DNA of 64,000 bases, from contig NC_088653.1 of the NCBI RefSeq assembly GCF_964019385.1, positions 16,248,598 to 16,312,597 on the forward strand. Reading direction: 5' to 3'. Under the pieces are notes generated by a model, which worked only from the letters and a program-made list of their open reading frames with translations, was not told the DNA's origin and ran no database searches. The DNA is from Sycon ciliatum (lineage: Eukaryota > Porifera > Calcarea > Leucosolenida > Sycettidae). Positions 1 to 10,837 of this stretch are shown in pieces (positions within the stretch are counted from its first letter, which is position 1; the number at the start of each line of letters is the position of its first letter). The translations under genes and the position numbers were made by a program.

Positions 1-780
1 CGCCCTACATGCATTCCCCCATACACTTCGCATTCATACCCATTCTTCCAAGTTGCTTTACGTTATTATCTTGCGTTTGAAAGCCCTATTTGAATATTGC
101 GGGCAGCTGTATGTGGCCAGCTGTGTTTGATGGTACGGTACGGTACGGGAGACGGTGTCGTATTACCCTCGATCGTACCTGTCCCGTACCTATCCCCTAC
201 CGTACCGTGCCATCAAAGACGGCTGGCCACAATGCATATTCAAATAGGGCTTTCAAATGCAAGATCACAATGTGAAACAACTTGGAAGAATTAGTATGTA
301 TGCGAAGTGTATCGGGGGATGCATGCAGGGCGCACGATAGTGCGGGTTCGAATCCCAGGTTATGTGTAAAAAAAGGATTTTTTTAAAGAATTTATAATAC
401 CGTATTTTCTCTATTATAAGCGCCGTGCTTATATTTTTTCAACACCCTTCTACCCCGTGCTTATATTGGAGACCGCGCTTATATTGGAGACTGCGCTTAT
501 ATTTTTTCAACCAATACAATCCATACAGAACAAGAAGAAATACATGCTAGATATCATGCATGCAGCATTGATTTCCACCAAGACCGTGCTAATAATAGAG
601 ACTGTGCTTATAATGTTTCGAAAGGTGCTCACAGTGTGCTAGTATTAGAGACTGTGCTAGTAATGGAGACCTGTGCTTATAATAGAGAATATACGGTATC
701 CCTATGCTGTTTTTTGTCTAGGTCATCAAGGCAAAAAAGCATAGCGTAGGGCCCTGAGCTTCCAAGCTCTCTCGTTTAAA
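1..780 (+). repeat. Dispersed tRNA-like repeat A, 5' part outside the window
   Basis: This is nearly the same sequence as 12921-13398 on the same strand, and parts recur near 8560-8800, 9286-9540 and 19880-20530. It carries a perfect Pol III B-box-like GGTTCGAATCC at 345-355 and direct GGTACGGTAC motifs near 131-150. The 3' end, rich in AGCTTCCAAGCTCTCTCG, is shared by all copies. It looks like a composite SINE or MITE; no coding potential is seen. This copy is interrupted by a small MITE at 397-699 that the 12.9-kb copy lacks. Confidence 0.7.
397..699. mobile_element. MITE with ATACCGTAT ends inserted in repeat A
   Basis: The ends are inverted repeats: ATACCGTATTTTCTCTATTA on the left and its near complement on the right. 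The interior holds degenerate repeats of GTGCTTATAT-GGAGAC. The homologous repeat at 12.9-13.4 kb reads straight through this point, so it supplies an empty site. Confidence 0.65.
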
Positions 781-1206
781 ATATTTCTCCATACCTCCGA
801 AGCTAGCCCGGTTGTTTTCAGCTTTGTGAATTTCCGACCTGGGTAGTTCAAAACAGTTTCACATCAGGAGTACGAATACACACCGCATACCTGCGCAGCC
901 CCGTATACTCTTGTCCGCATCAATAGTACACATGTTGTTCACTTCATGCGTGGCATACCCAAAACCAGGAGCTTGCGGAAAAGCGAGACACATACGGTAT
1001 AAGATGAGTGTAGTAGCGTGATTCATATGTTCACTGTGTTCACTTCTCTTCGTAGTGTGATTGGTCAAGTCAGTGCTAGTAGATAAGTAAATTAGTTTGC
1101 TTCTTCATGATTGTTATTGAATTTCCCTGTGTGCTGAAGAGGAGAGTTTAACCCTTGAGCCACACTGGGCAGCGAGGGGTACTAACGGTTTACCAATGTA
1201 AGTTTC

Positions 1207-1208
<2 letters not shown>

Positions 1209-1293
<85 letters not shown>
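1209..1293. repeat. (TG)n microsatellite
   Basis: An almost pure TG dinucleotide run. Translated ORFs across it (poly-Cys-Val) are artefacts. Confidence 0.97.
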
Positions 1294-1296
<3 letters not shown>

Positions 1297-1590
1297 ATAT
1301 GGTGCAGTGTTGTGTGCAGCGATTTCCAATCGAGAGGTTACGGGTTCGATTATGGTCACACATTTTTCTTCTCTTTCTCAGACTTCTCAGACTTCTCCTG
1401 ACTTTTCTTTCATTCTACTGGGTGGTTACCAACAAGACAATATTGTCTTGCCACGCCAAATGCAACGTATGGGGCGAATCCCTGCCTTCACCCCAGACAA
1501 ATGTGCCTTTATGAACCATCATCTTCCCTTTTGGCTGCCATTGGAAGCCATAAGATGTTGAATAAATATATAAGGAATAAATCTATGCAT
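1293..1590 (+). mobile_element. tRNA-derived SINE
   Basis: Directly after the TG run is a tRNA-like head with an A-box-like TGGTGCAGTG and a B-box-like GGGTTCGATT near 1340-1350. A unique body follows, ending in AATAAATATATAAGG. A reverse-strand copy lies at about 18590-18855, where an integrase-type transposon has inserted into the AT-rich tail. The present copy therefore shows the unoccupied target. Confidence 0.65.
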
Positions 1591-1771
1591 GAAAAACACG
1601 AAGATCGGAAAATGAGTAGGGGGGAGGCAATTTTTCACAGGGGGGCGCGCAAACAGAGTAGGGGAGCGCTGCGCCCCCTGCCCCCCTTTGGCTAGAACCC
1701 TGGTATTGTAATGTACAGACTGTATCGGCTATAGCGTACCCTTTTGATTTCCGTGATTTTATCACTATAAC

Positions 1772-2038
1772 CAAGAGTACATAACCCAAGAGTGTGCAAC
1801 TCCAGCTATGGGGTCTGCGACGGCAGAACTTCACATCACGTGATGAACCCGTGCACTCTAGTGCATGATAGATACTGGGTTGTACGCAGCCCAGCTTTGG
1901 GTACAACTCTCTTGTGGTCACTTTGCACTGTTTGCCAGCATAACCTTTTGAACCATGTCACGTGATGTGAAGTTCTGCCGTCGCAGCACAGCATAGAGGT
2001 TGTGCAGGCAGTTGCACACTCTTGGTTATGTACTCTTG
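1772..2038. mobile_element. MITE with CAAGAGTACATAA termini
   Basis: The terminal inverted repeats begin CAAGAGTACATAACC and continue into an AAGAGTGTGCAACT block, about 30 bp in all. The element is flanked by CTATAAC at 1765-1771 and 2039-2045, a 7-bp or longer target-site duplication that suggests a hAT-like origin. A subterminal GAAGTTCTGCCGTCGCAG block is also inverted. Relatives with the same termini lie at 42112-42177 and 55540-55934. Confidence 0.8.
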
Positions 2039-2379
2039 CTATAACCGATGCATCACTGTATGCGATACGATTGATTTTTTTTCCATCGACACATGAAAGG
2101 CAAGGAATTACTTCCAACATGGCGTTTTGACAAAATAATGAGCATGCTGCATAGTTGACAGTGCCGGCATTTCCATAAAAATTTCTGTTATGTACATGTA
2201 TCACTATAAAAATAAGCAACGTGAAGAAAGTAAAAAAATAGGGCCTTTGATATTATTGCAACATGTATTTTAAAGTTATCACTATAGCCGATAATAATAA
2301 TAGTGTGCTATGCATGTTTTGATTCTTTGTTGCCATCATAATATCCGGTATATCATTACATCCGATAATATTGGTTATA

Positions 2380-2568
2380 CAGTCAACTTCGCTTATAACG
2401 ACTGCGGATATAACGACAATTCGCGAATAACGACAGAATTTCCATGCCCAGAGCAAAGTCCCATCCCACTTTAATACATTATAATGAGACTTCGGGTATA
2501 ACGGCACTTCGTGAATAAGGACACCTTTTTGATGCCCCGCCGAGTGTCGTTATAAGCGAAGTTGACTG
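2380..2568. mobile_element. Tigger/pogo-like MITE
   Basis: The termini CAGTCAACTTCGCTTATAAC and their inverse are flanked by TA on each side (2378-2379 and 2569-2570). The CAGT start, TA duplication and 189-bp length fit a non-autonomous Tigger/pogo (Tc1-mariner) element. The nearby GATATAACG-type repeats are internal to it. Confidence 0.85.
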
Positions 2569-3579
2569 TAGTGATATTTGTACTGGACAAAATACGTTTT
2601 GCTTTTGATATTTCGTACCAATATCACTGTAGCCGTTATATTCTTATATCCGGTCACTCTATAGCCGATTCAGACTGTATTGTGTGTGTGTGTGTGTATG
2701 TGCGTGTGTGCGTGCGCGTGTGGGTTATATCTGGGCTGAAACTGGAATAATTATAATCTTTCCAACCTTCTTGTGATGTACATGCATAACAGAATGTCAC
2801 TAGAAGACAATGGTATATGTAGTGGTAGTGCTGGTGGCATACTCTGCATTGCTGAAGACGTAGCCCCTGTCACAAGACCTCGTCCTGAGAACATTTGACA
2901 GGGCGACTTTCGGTCCTAATTTCCTTTTCGAGACTTCTTTTTAATGATTTCTCCTTGAAAGAAGCTGTACCAAGTTCACAATACCAGTTTTTCATGAAGA
3001 CCAACAGATTAGCTCTGAAAGTTGTGGCATTCCAATAATAGTCCCAGGAAGTAATAGAATAGTTCGTCTGTCACGCTCCTGAACTACCCCTAAAATCAAG
3101 AATACATTAACCCCAGCGTGCGCAACTGGGTTGGGGTTGTGGGACGGCGTATTCCGTGATGTACGTCATTTTTTGAGTCAGACTTGCCTCATTCCATCGA
3201 CGCTGTGTACTACGTCCACACTTCCCCTACTCATGATGTCATTATTCCAGTCCAGGGACCTGGGCCAAGGGTTGTTATAACGAATTATATGTGCTAACGA
3301 ATTACGTTGTAACCGCCGGTAGAGGTGAAACGGGTGTACCGTTAACTAACGAACGGGTAATTTTCTTAACGGGCGGGTTAACGGGTGCCCTTTATCAGCC
3401 GTATTAATTTTTGCGCTTTTCTCACATAAAATCATGATTTAAACGAGTATATTATCAGGTTGTATTTTGATGCTAGGGTTCTAGGGTGTTAGCGGCCGTC
3501 GTGACACGATAATTTTTTTTGATTATTTTTTGATGCCACATTATGATTCACAATTGATTTGCGTCCCATAATAACATTA

Positions 3580-3818
3580 GGGGTCATCGCAAAAGTGTTC
3601 TGTCGTCCCTGAAACGAAAATCGTTCATTTCGTACTCGGACCCCCTCCCCTCCCTCTGAAACGAACACAGCTTGCTATGCTGGACGGCGAAAATCGCATT
3701 CATGTGCATGTCATATGTACAGTGTCGGTCGACTTGCGATTTTGGCTCACACCCCTCCCCCCCCCCCAAATGAATCATGTTCGTTTCAGGGACGGCAAAA
3801 AACGTTTGCGATGACCCC
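3580..3818. mobile_element. MITE with GGGGTCATCGCAAA ends
   Basis: A 239-bp unit with inverted GGGGTCATCGCAAA termini and TTA on each side (3577-3579, 3819-3821). The opposite arm near 11752 has no element at the corresponding site. The 3-bp TTA duplication fits a Harbinger-type mobiliser. Confidence 0.8.
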
Positions 3819-3904
3819 TTATGGCAGTGAAGTTCCAAATGAATGTCATCCGTACATTTGCCCATGCACACAACTTCACAGGTAGTTACCCATACATGGT
3901 TCTA

Positions 3905-4020
3905 CTGATACATGCTCAATCACATATTCTGAGTTTTTGATACATGTACAATCACATATTCTGAGTTTTTGATACATGTACAATCACATACTCAGTATTT
4001 TGAGTTTTTGATACATGTAC
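3905..4020 (+). repeat. Three-copy tandem repeat
   Basis: About three copies of a 30-40 bp unit containing TCTGAGTTTTTGATACATGT. The opposite arm near 11650-11700 has a single diverged unit. Confidence 0.75.
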
Positions 4021-4451
4021 GCAAATCAACCGTTGCAGATTGGTGCGATTCAAGCCATGCAAGGACAGAATAGTTAAGCAAACGTTCGGTGATCTCGCGC
4101 AATCCTATTTGCTATGTTTGCAGAGAACTGACACTGTTCGCATTCCGAAGATGTTCGCACCCATAGCTAGCTGGGGTGCCTGACACAGCTGATGTGCTGC
4201 TGGCCAGCTAGCTGCTAGTGCTAGCTCGTTGAACTCGTGAAACGAATCTTCACAAATCCGTAATCTTGCATGCAATATTTCGAACTACTTTTCAACTAAG
4301 GCTGCGTTTACACGACAACACACGACCAGTTTTCCGTTTTCAGTCCCGCCTTTCTTTTTTTCGTTCCGTACGTTTACACGACCAAAGCCTATCCGAGGTG
4401 GTCTCTGTTTGTATCGTTTTCAAGTGTCTACACGAGAGCAAAGGATCCGCC

Positions 4452-4465
4452 AAAGTTCGTCATGT
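4452..4465 (+). other. Left target-site duplication, 14 bp
   Basis: AAAGTTCGTCATGT occurs here and again at 6901-6914. It flanks the whole chain of (TAA)n-separated units. The homologous MITE copies at 11.2 kb and 54.68 kb have this sequence only once, which confirms an insertion. Confidence 0.9.
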
Positions 4466-4870
4466 TGCCATGGCCTGTCCCGTGCACAAGAAAAGCGCCT
4501 AGATGTGTTTCATAGGAAACAGCTGCGGTGTACCCTTGGAATTACCTACCCAGATGTCATCTCAAATGCAGATTTATATGCTGTTACTGGCCAGTGCTCT
4601 GTATCTGAAATGGCCAAGCGGGACAGGTGGAAGCTATTAGGACATATATAACGCCAGCCAAGTGACATCCCTGCAAATGTTGCTCTCACTGCTTTCTGTA
4701 CATATGCTACCAGTCAGTCCTTTCGAATAGGTGCACTCCGCTCTTGCCTCACCACAAGTCTCCAGCGAGACGTCCGCCTCACACCTATCTGCATTTTTAA
4801 GCCCAGCTGCCTTCGTGATCTCGGCACCTATGCCCGCGACAGAAAACAATGGAGTAACATCTGCTCAGCC
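4466..4870 (+). pseudogene. Non-LTR retrotransposon RT C-terminal remnant
   Basis: The reading around 4496-4651 contains HRKQLRCTLGITYPD, then ISNADLY and RDRWKLLGH. This is the characteristic block just after the RT thumb in LINEs and it resembles the remnant at 26111-26960. It ends at a stop at 4649. A second frame, about 4735-4875, then gives LQRDVRLTPIC and ARDRKQWSNICSAI, which matches the usual LINE C-terminus. The copy is thus frameshifted and heavily 5'-truncated, with an (AAT)n tail at 5014-5048. Confidence 0.7.
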
Positions 4871-5012
4871 ATTTAGTCTAGTACTACTCTTCTTAAATTT
4901 GACATTTATTACAAGGCTCTTCTTTTCTTTTTCATTTCGTTCTCCCACTCTCACACACACACATGCTCACAGTTAATTCTGCCGTCGTGAGTCCCATTCG
5001 GGACGGATACGA

Positions 5013-5013
<1 letters not shown>

Positions 5014-5048
<35 letters not shown>
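5014..5048 (+). repeat. (AAT)n tail of the LINE fragment
   Basis: About eleven AAT units at the LINE 3' end, directly followed by the Penelope-like hairpin. Confidence 0.9.
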
Positions 5049-5049
<1 letters not shown>

Positions 5050-5083
5050 TCAAACAGTAGTTTGGAGGCGGTGGGAAAAACAG

Positions 5084-5849
5084 TTTCGTAATACGTATTC
5101 GCATGCAACGACGCAAATCCACACAATTCAGTAGACACTTTTTCTATCAAACGTTTTCTTTCCCTTCTCTTCAGGATAGTACAGGGAATGTTGGAAATTA
5201 GAAAAACACATAACTATATAGAGAGTGAAAGAAAGAAAAAGTCAACACTTCAACATAGGTGTTAAAAATGAAATCAACGGACGTTGGAGGTGTGGACCGG
5301 AACAACCAACCAAACAAGCCTAACGGAAGAGAACAACGGCAGGCGTCGAAGGTGACAGAGCTAAGTGATCGGACATCGTCCATCAAGCGTCATTTGTCGG
5401 GCAGTGCTAGTTCTCGTAAGTTGTATAGTGATGATATCTTTTCGATTTTGACTCGTGGAAGGTCTAAGTTACATCTTGCTGTGTTAGAAGCTCTGTATAT
5501 TCGTAAACTAGATCCAGAACTATGTGTACAGAAGGAGAATGTGTTATCGTTGCAGTTGTTTGGTGTCACACCTCGTGAAAGTGTGACAAGTGTTCCCTGA
5601 TGTGTTCAACGTGTTTGTCTACAACTTGCAGCTGTTTGTTTTTGAGTTTTTAACACTTTAATCATTTTTAACACCTATGTTGAAGTGTTGACTTTTTCTT
5701 TCTTTCACTCTCTATATAGTTATGTGTTTTTCTAATTTCCAACATTCCCTGTACTATCCTGAAGAGAAGGGAAAGAAAACGTTTGATAGAAAAAGTGTCT
5801 ACTGAATTGTGTGGATTTGCGTCGTTGCATGCGAATACGTATTACGAAA
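5084..5849 (+). mobile_element. Penelope-like hairpin unit, 187-bp arms
   Basis: Positions 5084-5270 and 5663-5849 are near-perfect inverted repeats of equal length. Between them lies the end of a GIY-YIG-type ORF. The right arm begins shortly downstream of the stop codon and so is the 3' UTR; the left arm is an inverted copy of it placed at the 5' side. The right arm runs into (AAT)n at 5850. The same layout recurs at 28113-28761 and 33047-33534. Confidence 0.85.
5271..5600 (+). pseudogene. Penelope-like element ORF, C-terminal GIY-YIG segment
   Basis: The translated tail contains SSIKRHL, then FSIL, LEALYIRKLDPELC and QKENVLSLQLF. The shared pattern SxIxxHL, FSxx, LEAxYIR, PxLCxQK, LxLF appears in three other places (28254-28524, 33193-33429, 40900-41103). 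It fits the C-terminal part of the GIY-YIG endonuclease region of Penelope-like retroelements. The RT and the catalytic GIY and YIG residues are missing, so this is a 5'-truncated remnant. The first residues may be read from the inverted arm. Family assignment is by recognition, not alignment. Confidence 0.65.
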
Positions 5850-5865
5850 TAATAATAATAATAAT

Positions 5866-6206
5866 TTGAAACTCGGGTATTGAGCCAATAATAAAAGGAG
5901 AAAGGGAAAAGGACATATGGAAACGAGTTAAGAGTAACTCTCCACCACTGTAACTAGATACTATATACAGTCAGAAAGTGCAACAACTAGGCACAAAACT
6001 GACAGAGTACTGAGACATTCGACGTCCTGACACCTAGCTTCAACACATCTCCGTAGCGCTAACCGACAGCCTTCCAACTTGGAAGGTTCGAGGTTATGGA
6101 AAGACCAAAGAGTTGTTGCACTTTCTGACTGTATATAGTATCTAGTTACAGTGGTGGAGAGTTACTCTTAACTCGTTTCCATATGTCCTTTTCCCTTTCT
6201 CCTTTT
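5866..6206 (+). mobile_element. Foldback unit 2 of the concatemer
   Basis: Inverted arms at about 5893-5990 and 6109-6206 share GGACATATGGAAACGAG and CAGTCAGAAAGTGCAACAAC. The unit begins TTGAAACTCGGGTATTGAGCC and ends at (TAA)n. The family recurs at 6229-6742, 24848-25065, and in diverged form at 20688-20993 and 42490-42660. No ORF of note. Confidence 0.8.
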
Positions 6207-6228
6207 AATAATAATAATAATAATAATT

Positions 6229-6742
6229 TGAAACTCGGATGTTGAGCCATAAATAAATGTGGAAGAGAAAAGGACATATGGATACGAGTTAAGAGTAACT
6301 CTCCATCACTGTAACATGATACTATATACAGTCAGAAAGTGCAATAACTAGGCACAAAACTGACAGAGTACTGAAACATTCGACGTCCTGACACCTAGCT
6401 TTAACACATCTCCGTAGCGCTAACCGACAGCCTTCCAACTTGGAAGGTTCAAGGTTATGGAAAAGACCAAAGAGGGGAAGGCAAGCGCAACGAAAACGAG
6501 CAAAAGCCACAGTCCCAACGGAACAAAGAATGTCGATTGTTACTGGACGATGACGAGACCAGTACGATCGTGTCGGTTAGCGCTACGGAGATGTGTTAAA
6601 GCTAGGTGTCAGGACGTCGAATGTTTCAGTACTCTGTCAGTTTTGTGCCTAGTTATTGCACTTTCTGACTGTATATAGTATCATGTTACAGTGATGGAGA
6701 GTTACTCTTAACTCGTATCCATATGTCCTTTTCTCTTCCACA
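6229..6742 (+). mobile_element. Foldback unit 3 of the concatemer, 172-bp arms
   Basis: Near-perfect inverted arms at 6259-6430 and 6572-6742 surround about 140 bp of unique sequence. It begins TTGAAACTCGGATGTTGAGCC, as unit 2 does, and ends in (AAT)n. It was presumably copied from a self-complementary RNA. Confidence 0.85.
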
Positions 6743-6765
6743 ATAATAATAATAATAATAATAAT

Positions 6766-6892
6766 AAATCTCCACCGTTTTTAATAAATCTCCACCGTTT
6801 TTTACATTGCATGAATAAAGTACACAAATGTCGGTTCAGCTAGTTTTATTGATTGCGGTTATCAAATTGTTGTCTCCTCGCCGTGTGTTTAA
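6766..6892. mobile_element. Last short unit of the concatemer
   Basis: It contains ATAAATCTCCACCGTTTTT twice, then AATAAAGTACACAAATGTCGG, similar to the 3' UTR near 41517-41560, and GTTGTCTCCTCG, inverted relative to 33580. It is followed by TAATAATAA and the right target-site duplication. Confidence 0.5.
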
Positions 6893-7925
6893 ATAATAAT
6901 AAAGTTCGTCATGTGCCAAGTGTTGCCGTGGAAGCACCGATCGAACTCAAGTAATGGTTGAAAACAGGCACACGACGACACACGTCACATGACGAATATT
7001 GTAAAAACATTTTTTGGATTGTCGGATCCGTGTAAACGGCCGAAAACGAAACAAACGTGACGGAAACGAGGCCAGCACACCGTTTCGACTGTTTACACAC
7101 CAAATTTATCCGGCAGAACATTTCCGTTTTCAAATTCTTCCACCTTGGCCAGCGTTTTGGTTTTCTTCTGTTTTGGTGTACAAATTTACGTTTTGCTCCG
7201 CGTACCCTGTAAATGAACCATGGATCCGAAAGGATTTCGTTGCGTTTTCGCCCCCAGCGTTGTCGTGTAAACACAGCCTAAGCTCATCGATTGAAGGAAC
7301 AAACTACAACCATGAGTATCATAGCTACCACCTACGGACATCACCGTGTGTGACACTCCGACTGGTCACTCAGCCTGGTGACACCAGTTCATCTTCAAGC
7401 ACTGTGGCAGGTTCGATGTCGGAGAACCATCGTAACTTTCTAGTAACTCAGCTGCCACCTCGAACGAGGTGGCAGCTTTTTTATTTTTTTATTTTTATTT
7501 TTATTTTTATTTTTACAAACGGTACCTGAGATTAACCTGGTACACCCGTTTGACCCCTAGTAACCGGATCTGTCAACAGTTGTATAGACCACGTTTCGCC
7601 AGGGGGTTTCAGATTGCTATTTACTAACGGGGTTTATGCACTAACCGGACACGTTATAATGAGGGAAGACCTGTATGTAGAGTGTGATTATATTACGACT
7701 CCACTGGTTCACATAATCGCAATACGCTGGGAGTGGTTGCAAGAGGCCCACCGTCGATGGCTCCCGGTGCTTACCGGCGATATGTGAACCAACCCTTACA
7801 AATTACCCTAGCCGTCCACAGACCGTTACGTCCCGTACCGTCAGCGTTGCGTAGAATGTGAACTAGACTTTACCCATAACGTGTGGATTATGACGATATG
7901 TACCAAACTCTTCCTGTGATTGCAG

Positions 7926-8013
7926 ATGAGAGGCTTTGTGACTCTCTGCGTTGTGGCAGCGCTGAGCGTTTTGTCTCAATCATTCGTGCCACCTGTTCAA
8001 GCGGATAGTTCAA
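7926..8013 (+). CDS. First coding exon of a secreted protein (signal peptide)
   Basis: An acceptor-like TGTGATTGCAG is followed at once by an ATG and 29 codons plus one base, then a good donor GTGAGT at 8014. The peptide has a classic signal: MRGF, a hydrophobic core VTLCVVAALSVL, and a likely signal-peptidase site after PVQA, before DSS. The exon phase is 1. An identical exon lies in the opposite arm at 10165-10078. The rest of the gene is not recognisable; in both arms the downstream direction points into the assembly gap. The protein family is unknown. Confidence is moderate because the exon is short, though conservation in both arms and clean splice sites support it. Confidence 0.55.
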
Positions 8014-8800
8014 GTGAGTCCATTTGTCATGAACTTTTTGGTACATTTTGCATAGCATTCCTATGCTGATTCCATTCCCTGCAGTTATCTAGCTACGTCC
8101 AGTTGCCATTACACACACCAGATATTTATTATCAGTTACAGCAACAGCACTGTTACTGCAACAACAACATCAACAACAACTATTCCTCACTATTTCTCCT
8201 CTCTCACACAATTATCTCTCATTGGCCACTGGCTACCATGAGAATAAAGAGAAATAAGTTGATATAATGGAAAGCAATCGGACAACCTCCAACAGTGGTC
8301 AAACCTAGTGACTAGGCCCTTGGGCAAGCTTATATCGAGTCATGATCTTGAGACTTTTTCTATTCAATCGTCATAGCGATACAGATTAAAATTACTTGAA
8401 TCCATTTTACTCATAGCAGGAGGCAACGCGGTGTCATCGACATTATCGAAAAGCCACTTTAGATGGTGCAGGTTATCAAAGTAGCTGATCCTATCACCCG
8501 TCGCAGAATTCAAGTCGACTTTTTGTGCCTTTTGAAAGTTTTATCGGCCTGCCGAGGTGGGGCCAATCTCTGGAATTATATTATTCCCATAGCTATGCAA
8601 AAGACGTTACTTCAGTAACGTCTGGCGCAAGCCAGCGTCCACACAGCTTTAATTCCGTGTTTGTTTGTTTGTGCCATCGGCATGCCTGGCGCTATCCCGT
8701 ACCTGTCCCGTACCGTACCGTACCATCAAGGACAGCTGGCCAAAAACAGCTGTCCACAATATTCAAATAGGGCTTTCAAATGCAAGATCATAACGTGAAG

Positions 8801-9000
8801 NNNNNNNNNNNNNNNNNNNNNNNNNNNNNNNNNNNNNNNNNNNNNNNNNNNNNNNNNNNNNNNNNNNNNNNNNNNNNNNNNNNNNNNNNNNNNNNNNNNN
8901 NNNNNNNNNNNNNNNNNNNNNNNNNNNNNNNNNNNNNNNNNNNNNNNNNNNNNNNNNNNNNNNNNNNNNNNNNNNNNNNNNNNNNNNNNNNNNNNNNNNN
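8801..9000. other. Assembly gap, 200 N
   Basis: Exactly 200 undetermined bases between the inverted arms, followed by an AG run. ORFs crossing it are meaningless. Confidence 0.99.

Positions 9001-9064
<64 letters not shown>
9001..9064. repeat. (AG)n microsatellite beside the gap
   Basis: A pure AG repeat, then G-rich sequence to about 9125; probably the cause of the assembly break. Confidence 0.97.
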
Positions 9065-9067
<3 letters not shown>

Positions 9068-10077
9068 GAGATGGGGGGGGGGGGGAGGGGGGCGGTTGAG
9101 TGAGGGAGGGTGAGTGAGTGAGTGCCAGATTAGTTCAGGAAACTATGACAACGGACCAATGCCTGTTTTCATACAACTTTCCAGTAGTTGCGGGATTTGA
9201 AAAGGGTGATGTCAGAAGAGGAAAAATGTCTGCTAGCGCCAGGACTCAATACATGACTGCATACATACTCATTCTTCCAAGTTGCTTCACGTTATGATCT
9301 TGCATTTGAAAGCCCTATTTGAATATTGTGGATAGCTGTTTGTGGCCAGCTGTCCTTGATGGTACGGTACGGGACAGGTACGGGATAGCGCCAGGCATGC
9401 CGATGGCACAAACAAACAAACAAACACGGAATTAAAGCTGTGTGGACGCTGGCTTGCGCCAGACGTTACTGAAGTAATGTCTTTTGCATAGCTATGGGAA
9501 TAATATACTTCCAGACATTGGCCCCACCTCGGCAGGCCGATAAAACTTTCAAAAGGCACAAAAAGTCGAATTGAATTCTGCGACGGGTGATAGAATCAGC
9601 TACTTTGATAACCTGCACCATCTAAAGTGGCTCTTCGATAATGTCGATGACACCGCGTTGCCTCCTGCTATGAGTAAAATGGATTCAAGTAATTTTAATC
9701 TGTATCGCTATGACGATTGAATAGAAAAAGTCTCAAGATCATGACTCGATAATAAGCTTGCCCAAGGGCCTAGTCACTAGGTTTGACAACTCTTGGAGGT
9801 TGTCCGATTGCTTTCCATTATATCAACTTATTTCTCTTTATTCTCATGGTAGCCAGTGGCCAATGAGAGATAATTGTGTGAGAGAGGAGAAATAGTGAGG
9901 AATAGTTGTTGTTGATGTTGTTGCTGTAACAGTGCTGTTGCTGTAGCAGTGCTGTTGCTGTAGCTGATAATAAATATCTGGTGTGTGTAATGGCAACTGG
10001 ACGTAGCTAGATAACTGCAGGGAATGGAATCAGCATAGGAATGCTATGCAAAATGTACCAAAAAGTTCATGACTCAC

Positions 10078-10165
10078 TTGAACTATCCGCTTGAACAGGT
10101 GGCACGAATGATTGAGACAAAACGCTCAGCGCTGCCACAACGCAGAGAGTCACAAAGCCTCTCAT
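10078..10165 (-). CDS. Signal-peptide exon, second copy
   Basis: Same 88-nt exon as 7926-8013 in the opposite arm, with the same translation, an acceptor AG just upstream of the ATG and a GTGAGTC donor. The preserved reading frame and splice sites in both copies suggest a real exon or very recent duplication. The two exons face each other across the gap. Confidence 0.55.
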
Positions 10166-10837
10166 CTGCAACCACAGGAAGAGTTTGGTACATATCGTCA
10201 TAATCCACACGTTATGGGTAAAGCCTAGTTCACATTCTACGCAACGCTGAGGGTACGGGACGTAACGGTCTGTGGACGGCTAGGGTAATTTGTAAGGGTT
10301 GGTTCACATATCACCGGGAAGCACCAGGAGCCATCGACGGTGGGCCTCTTGCAACCACTCCCAGCGTATTGCGATTATGTGAACCAGTGGAGTCGTAATA
10401 TAATCACACTCTACATACAGGTCTTCCCTCATTATAACGTGTCCGGTTAGTGCATACACCCCGTTAGTAAATAGCAATCTGAAAACCCCTGGCGAAACGT
10501 GGTCTATACAACTGTTGACAGATCCGGTTACTAGGGGTCAAACGGGTGTACCAGCTTAATCTCAAGTACCGTTTGCAAAAGGGTACCCGTTTGTAAAATA
10601 AAAAAATAAATAAAATAAATAAATAAAAAAATAAAAAAAGCTGCCACCTCGTTCGAGGTGGCAGCTGAGTTACTATAAAGTTACGATGGTTCTCCGACAT
10701 CGAACCTGCCACAGTGCTTGAAGATGAACTGGTGTCACCAGGCTGAGTGACCAGTCGGAGTGTCACACACGGTGATGTCCGTAGGTGGTAGCTATGATAC
10801 TCATGGTTGTAGTTTGTTCCTTCAATCGATGAGCTTA

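Larger units (their letters stand above)
783..1700 (+). repeat. Segment duplicated in inverted orientation at 16240-19330
   Basis: The sequence from the AGCTAGCCCGG motif near 803, through the SINE, to the GGCTAGAACCCTGG motif near 1690 recurs on the minus strand between 19330 and 16240. That second copy is broken only by the 2.2-kb transposon at 16363-18588. The pair is an ancient inverted segmental duplication or two copies of a larger composite repeat. Confidence 0.75.
4466..6900 (+). mobile_element. En-bloc concatemer of five (TAA)n-separated retroelement units
   Basis: Five units lie between one pair of 14-bp duplications: a LINE 3' fragment (4466-5013), a Penelope-like hairpin (5049-5849), hairpin 2 (5866-6206), hairpin 3 (6229-6742) and a short tail (6766-6892). 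Each unit is followed by AAT/TAA repeats. Serial template switching during one retrotransposition, or repeated insertion into (TAA)n tails, would both explain this. The enclosing duplication and two empty sites show that the outer boundary arose once. Confidence 0.8.
4300..7278. mobile_element. GTTTACAC-rich Harbinger-like MITE, split by a concatemer
   Basis: The termini are GGCTGCGTTTACACGACAAC and an inverted partner, flanked by TAA (4297-4299, 7279-7281). The body is dense with GTTTACAC/GTGTAAAC motifs. The uninterrupted form is about 530 bp (see 10838-11369 and 54523-55058). Here it is split by the 2435-bp insertion at 4466-6900. The 3-bp duplication suggests a Harbinger-like source. Confidence 0.8.
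2740..8800 (+). repeat. Left arm of a long inverted repeat
   Basis: Apart from insertions, this arm matches the reverse complement of 9286-12698 closely. It includes the same spliced signal-peptide exon, the same GTTTACAC-rich MITE and the same inner-end repeat. The arm carries insertions that the other arm lacks: a 239-bp MITE at 3580 and a 2.4-kb concatemer at 4466-6900. The inner end abuts a 200-base gap, so either a real palindrome or two haplotypes joined tail to tail is possible. Confidence 0.9.

Noticed and set aside
1155..1561. Cys-Val-rich open frames over the TG run
   Set aside because: Translation of a dinucleotide repeat; no start, splice or domain support.
8780..9103. Open frame through the N gap
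   Set aside because: Contains 200 undetermined bases.
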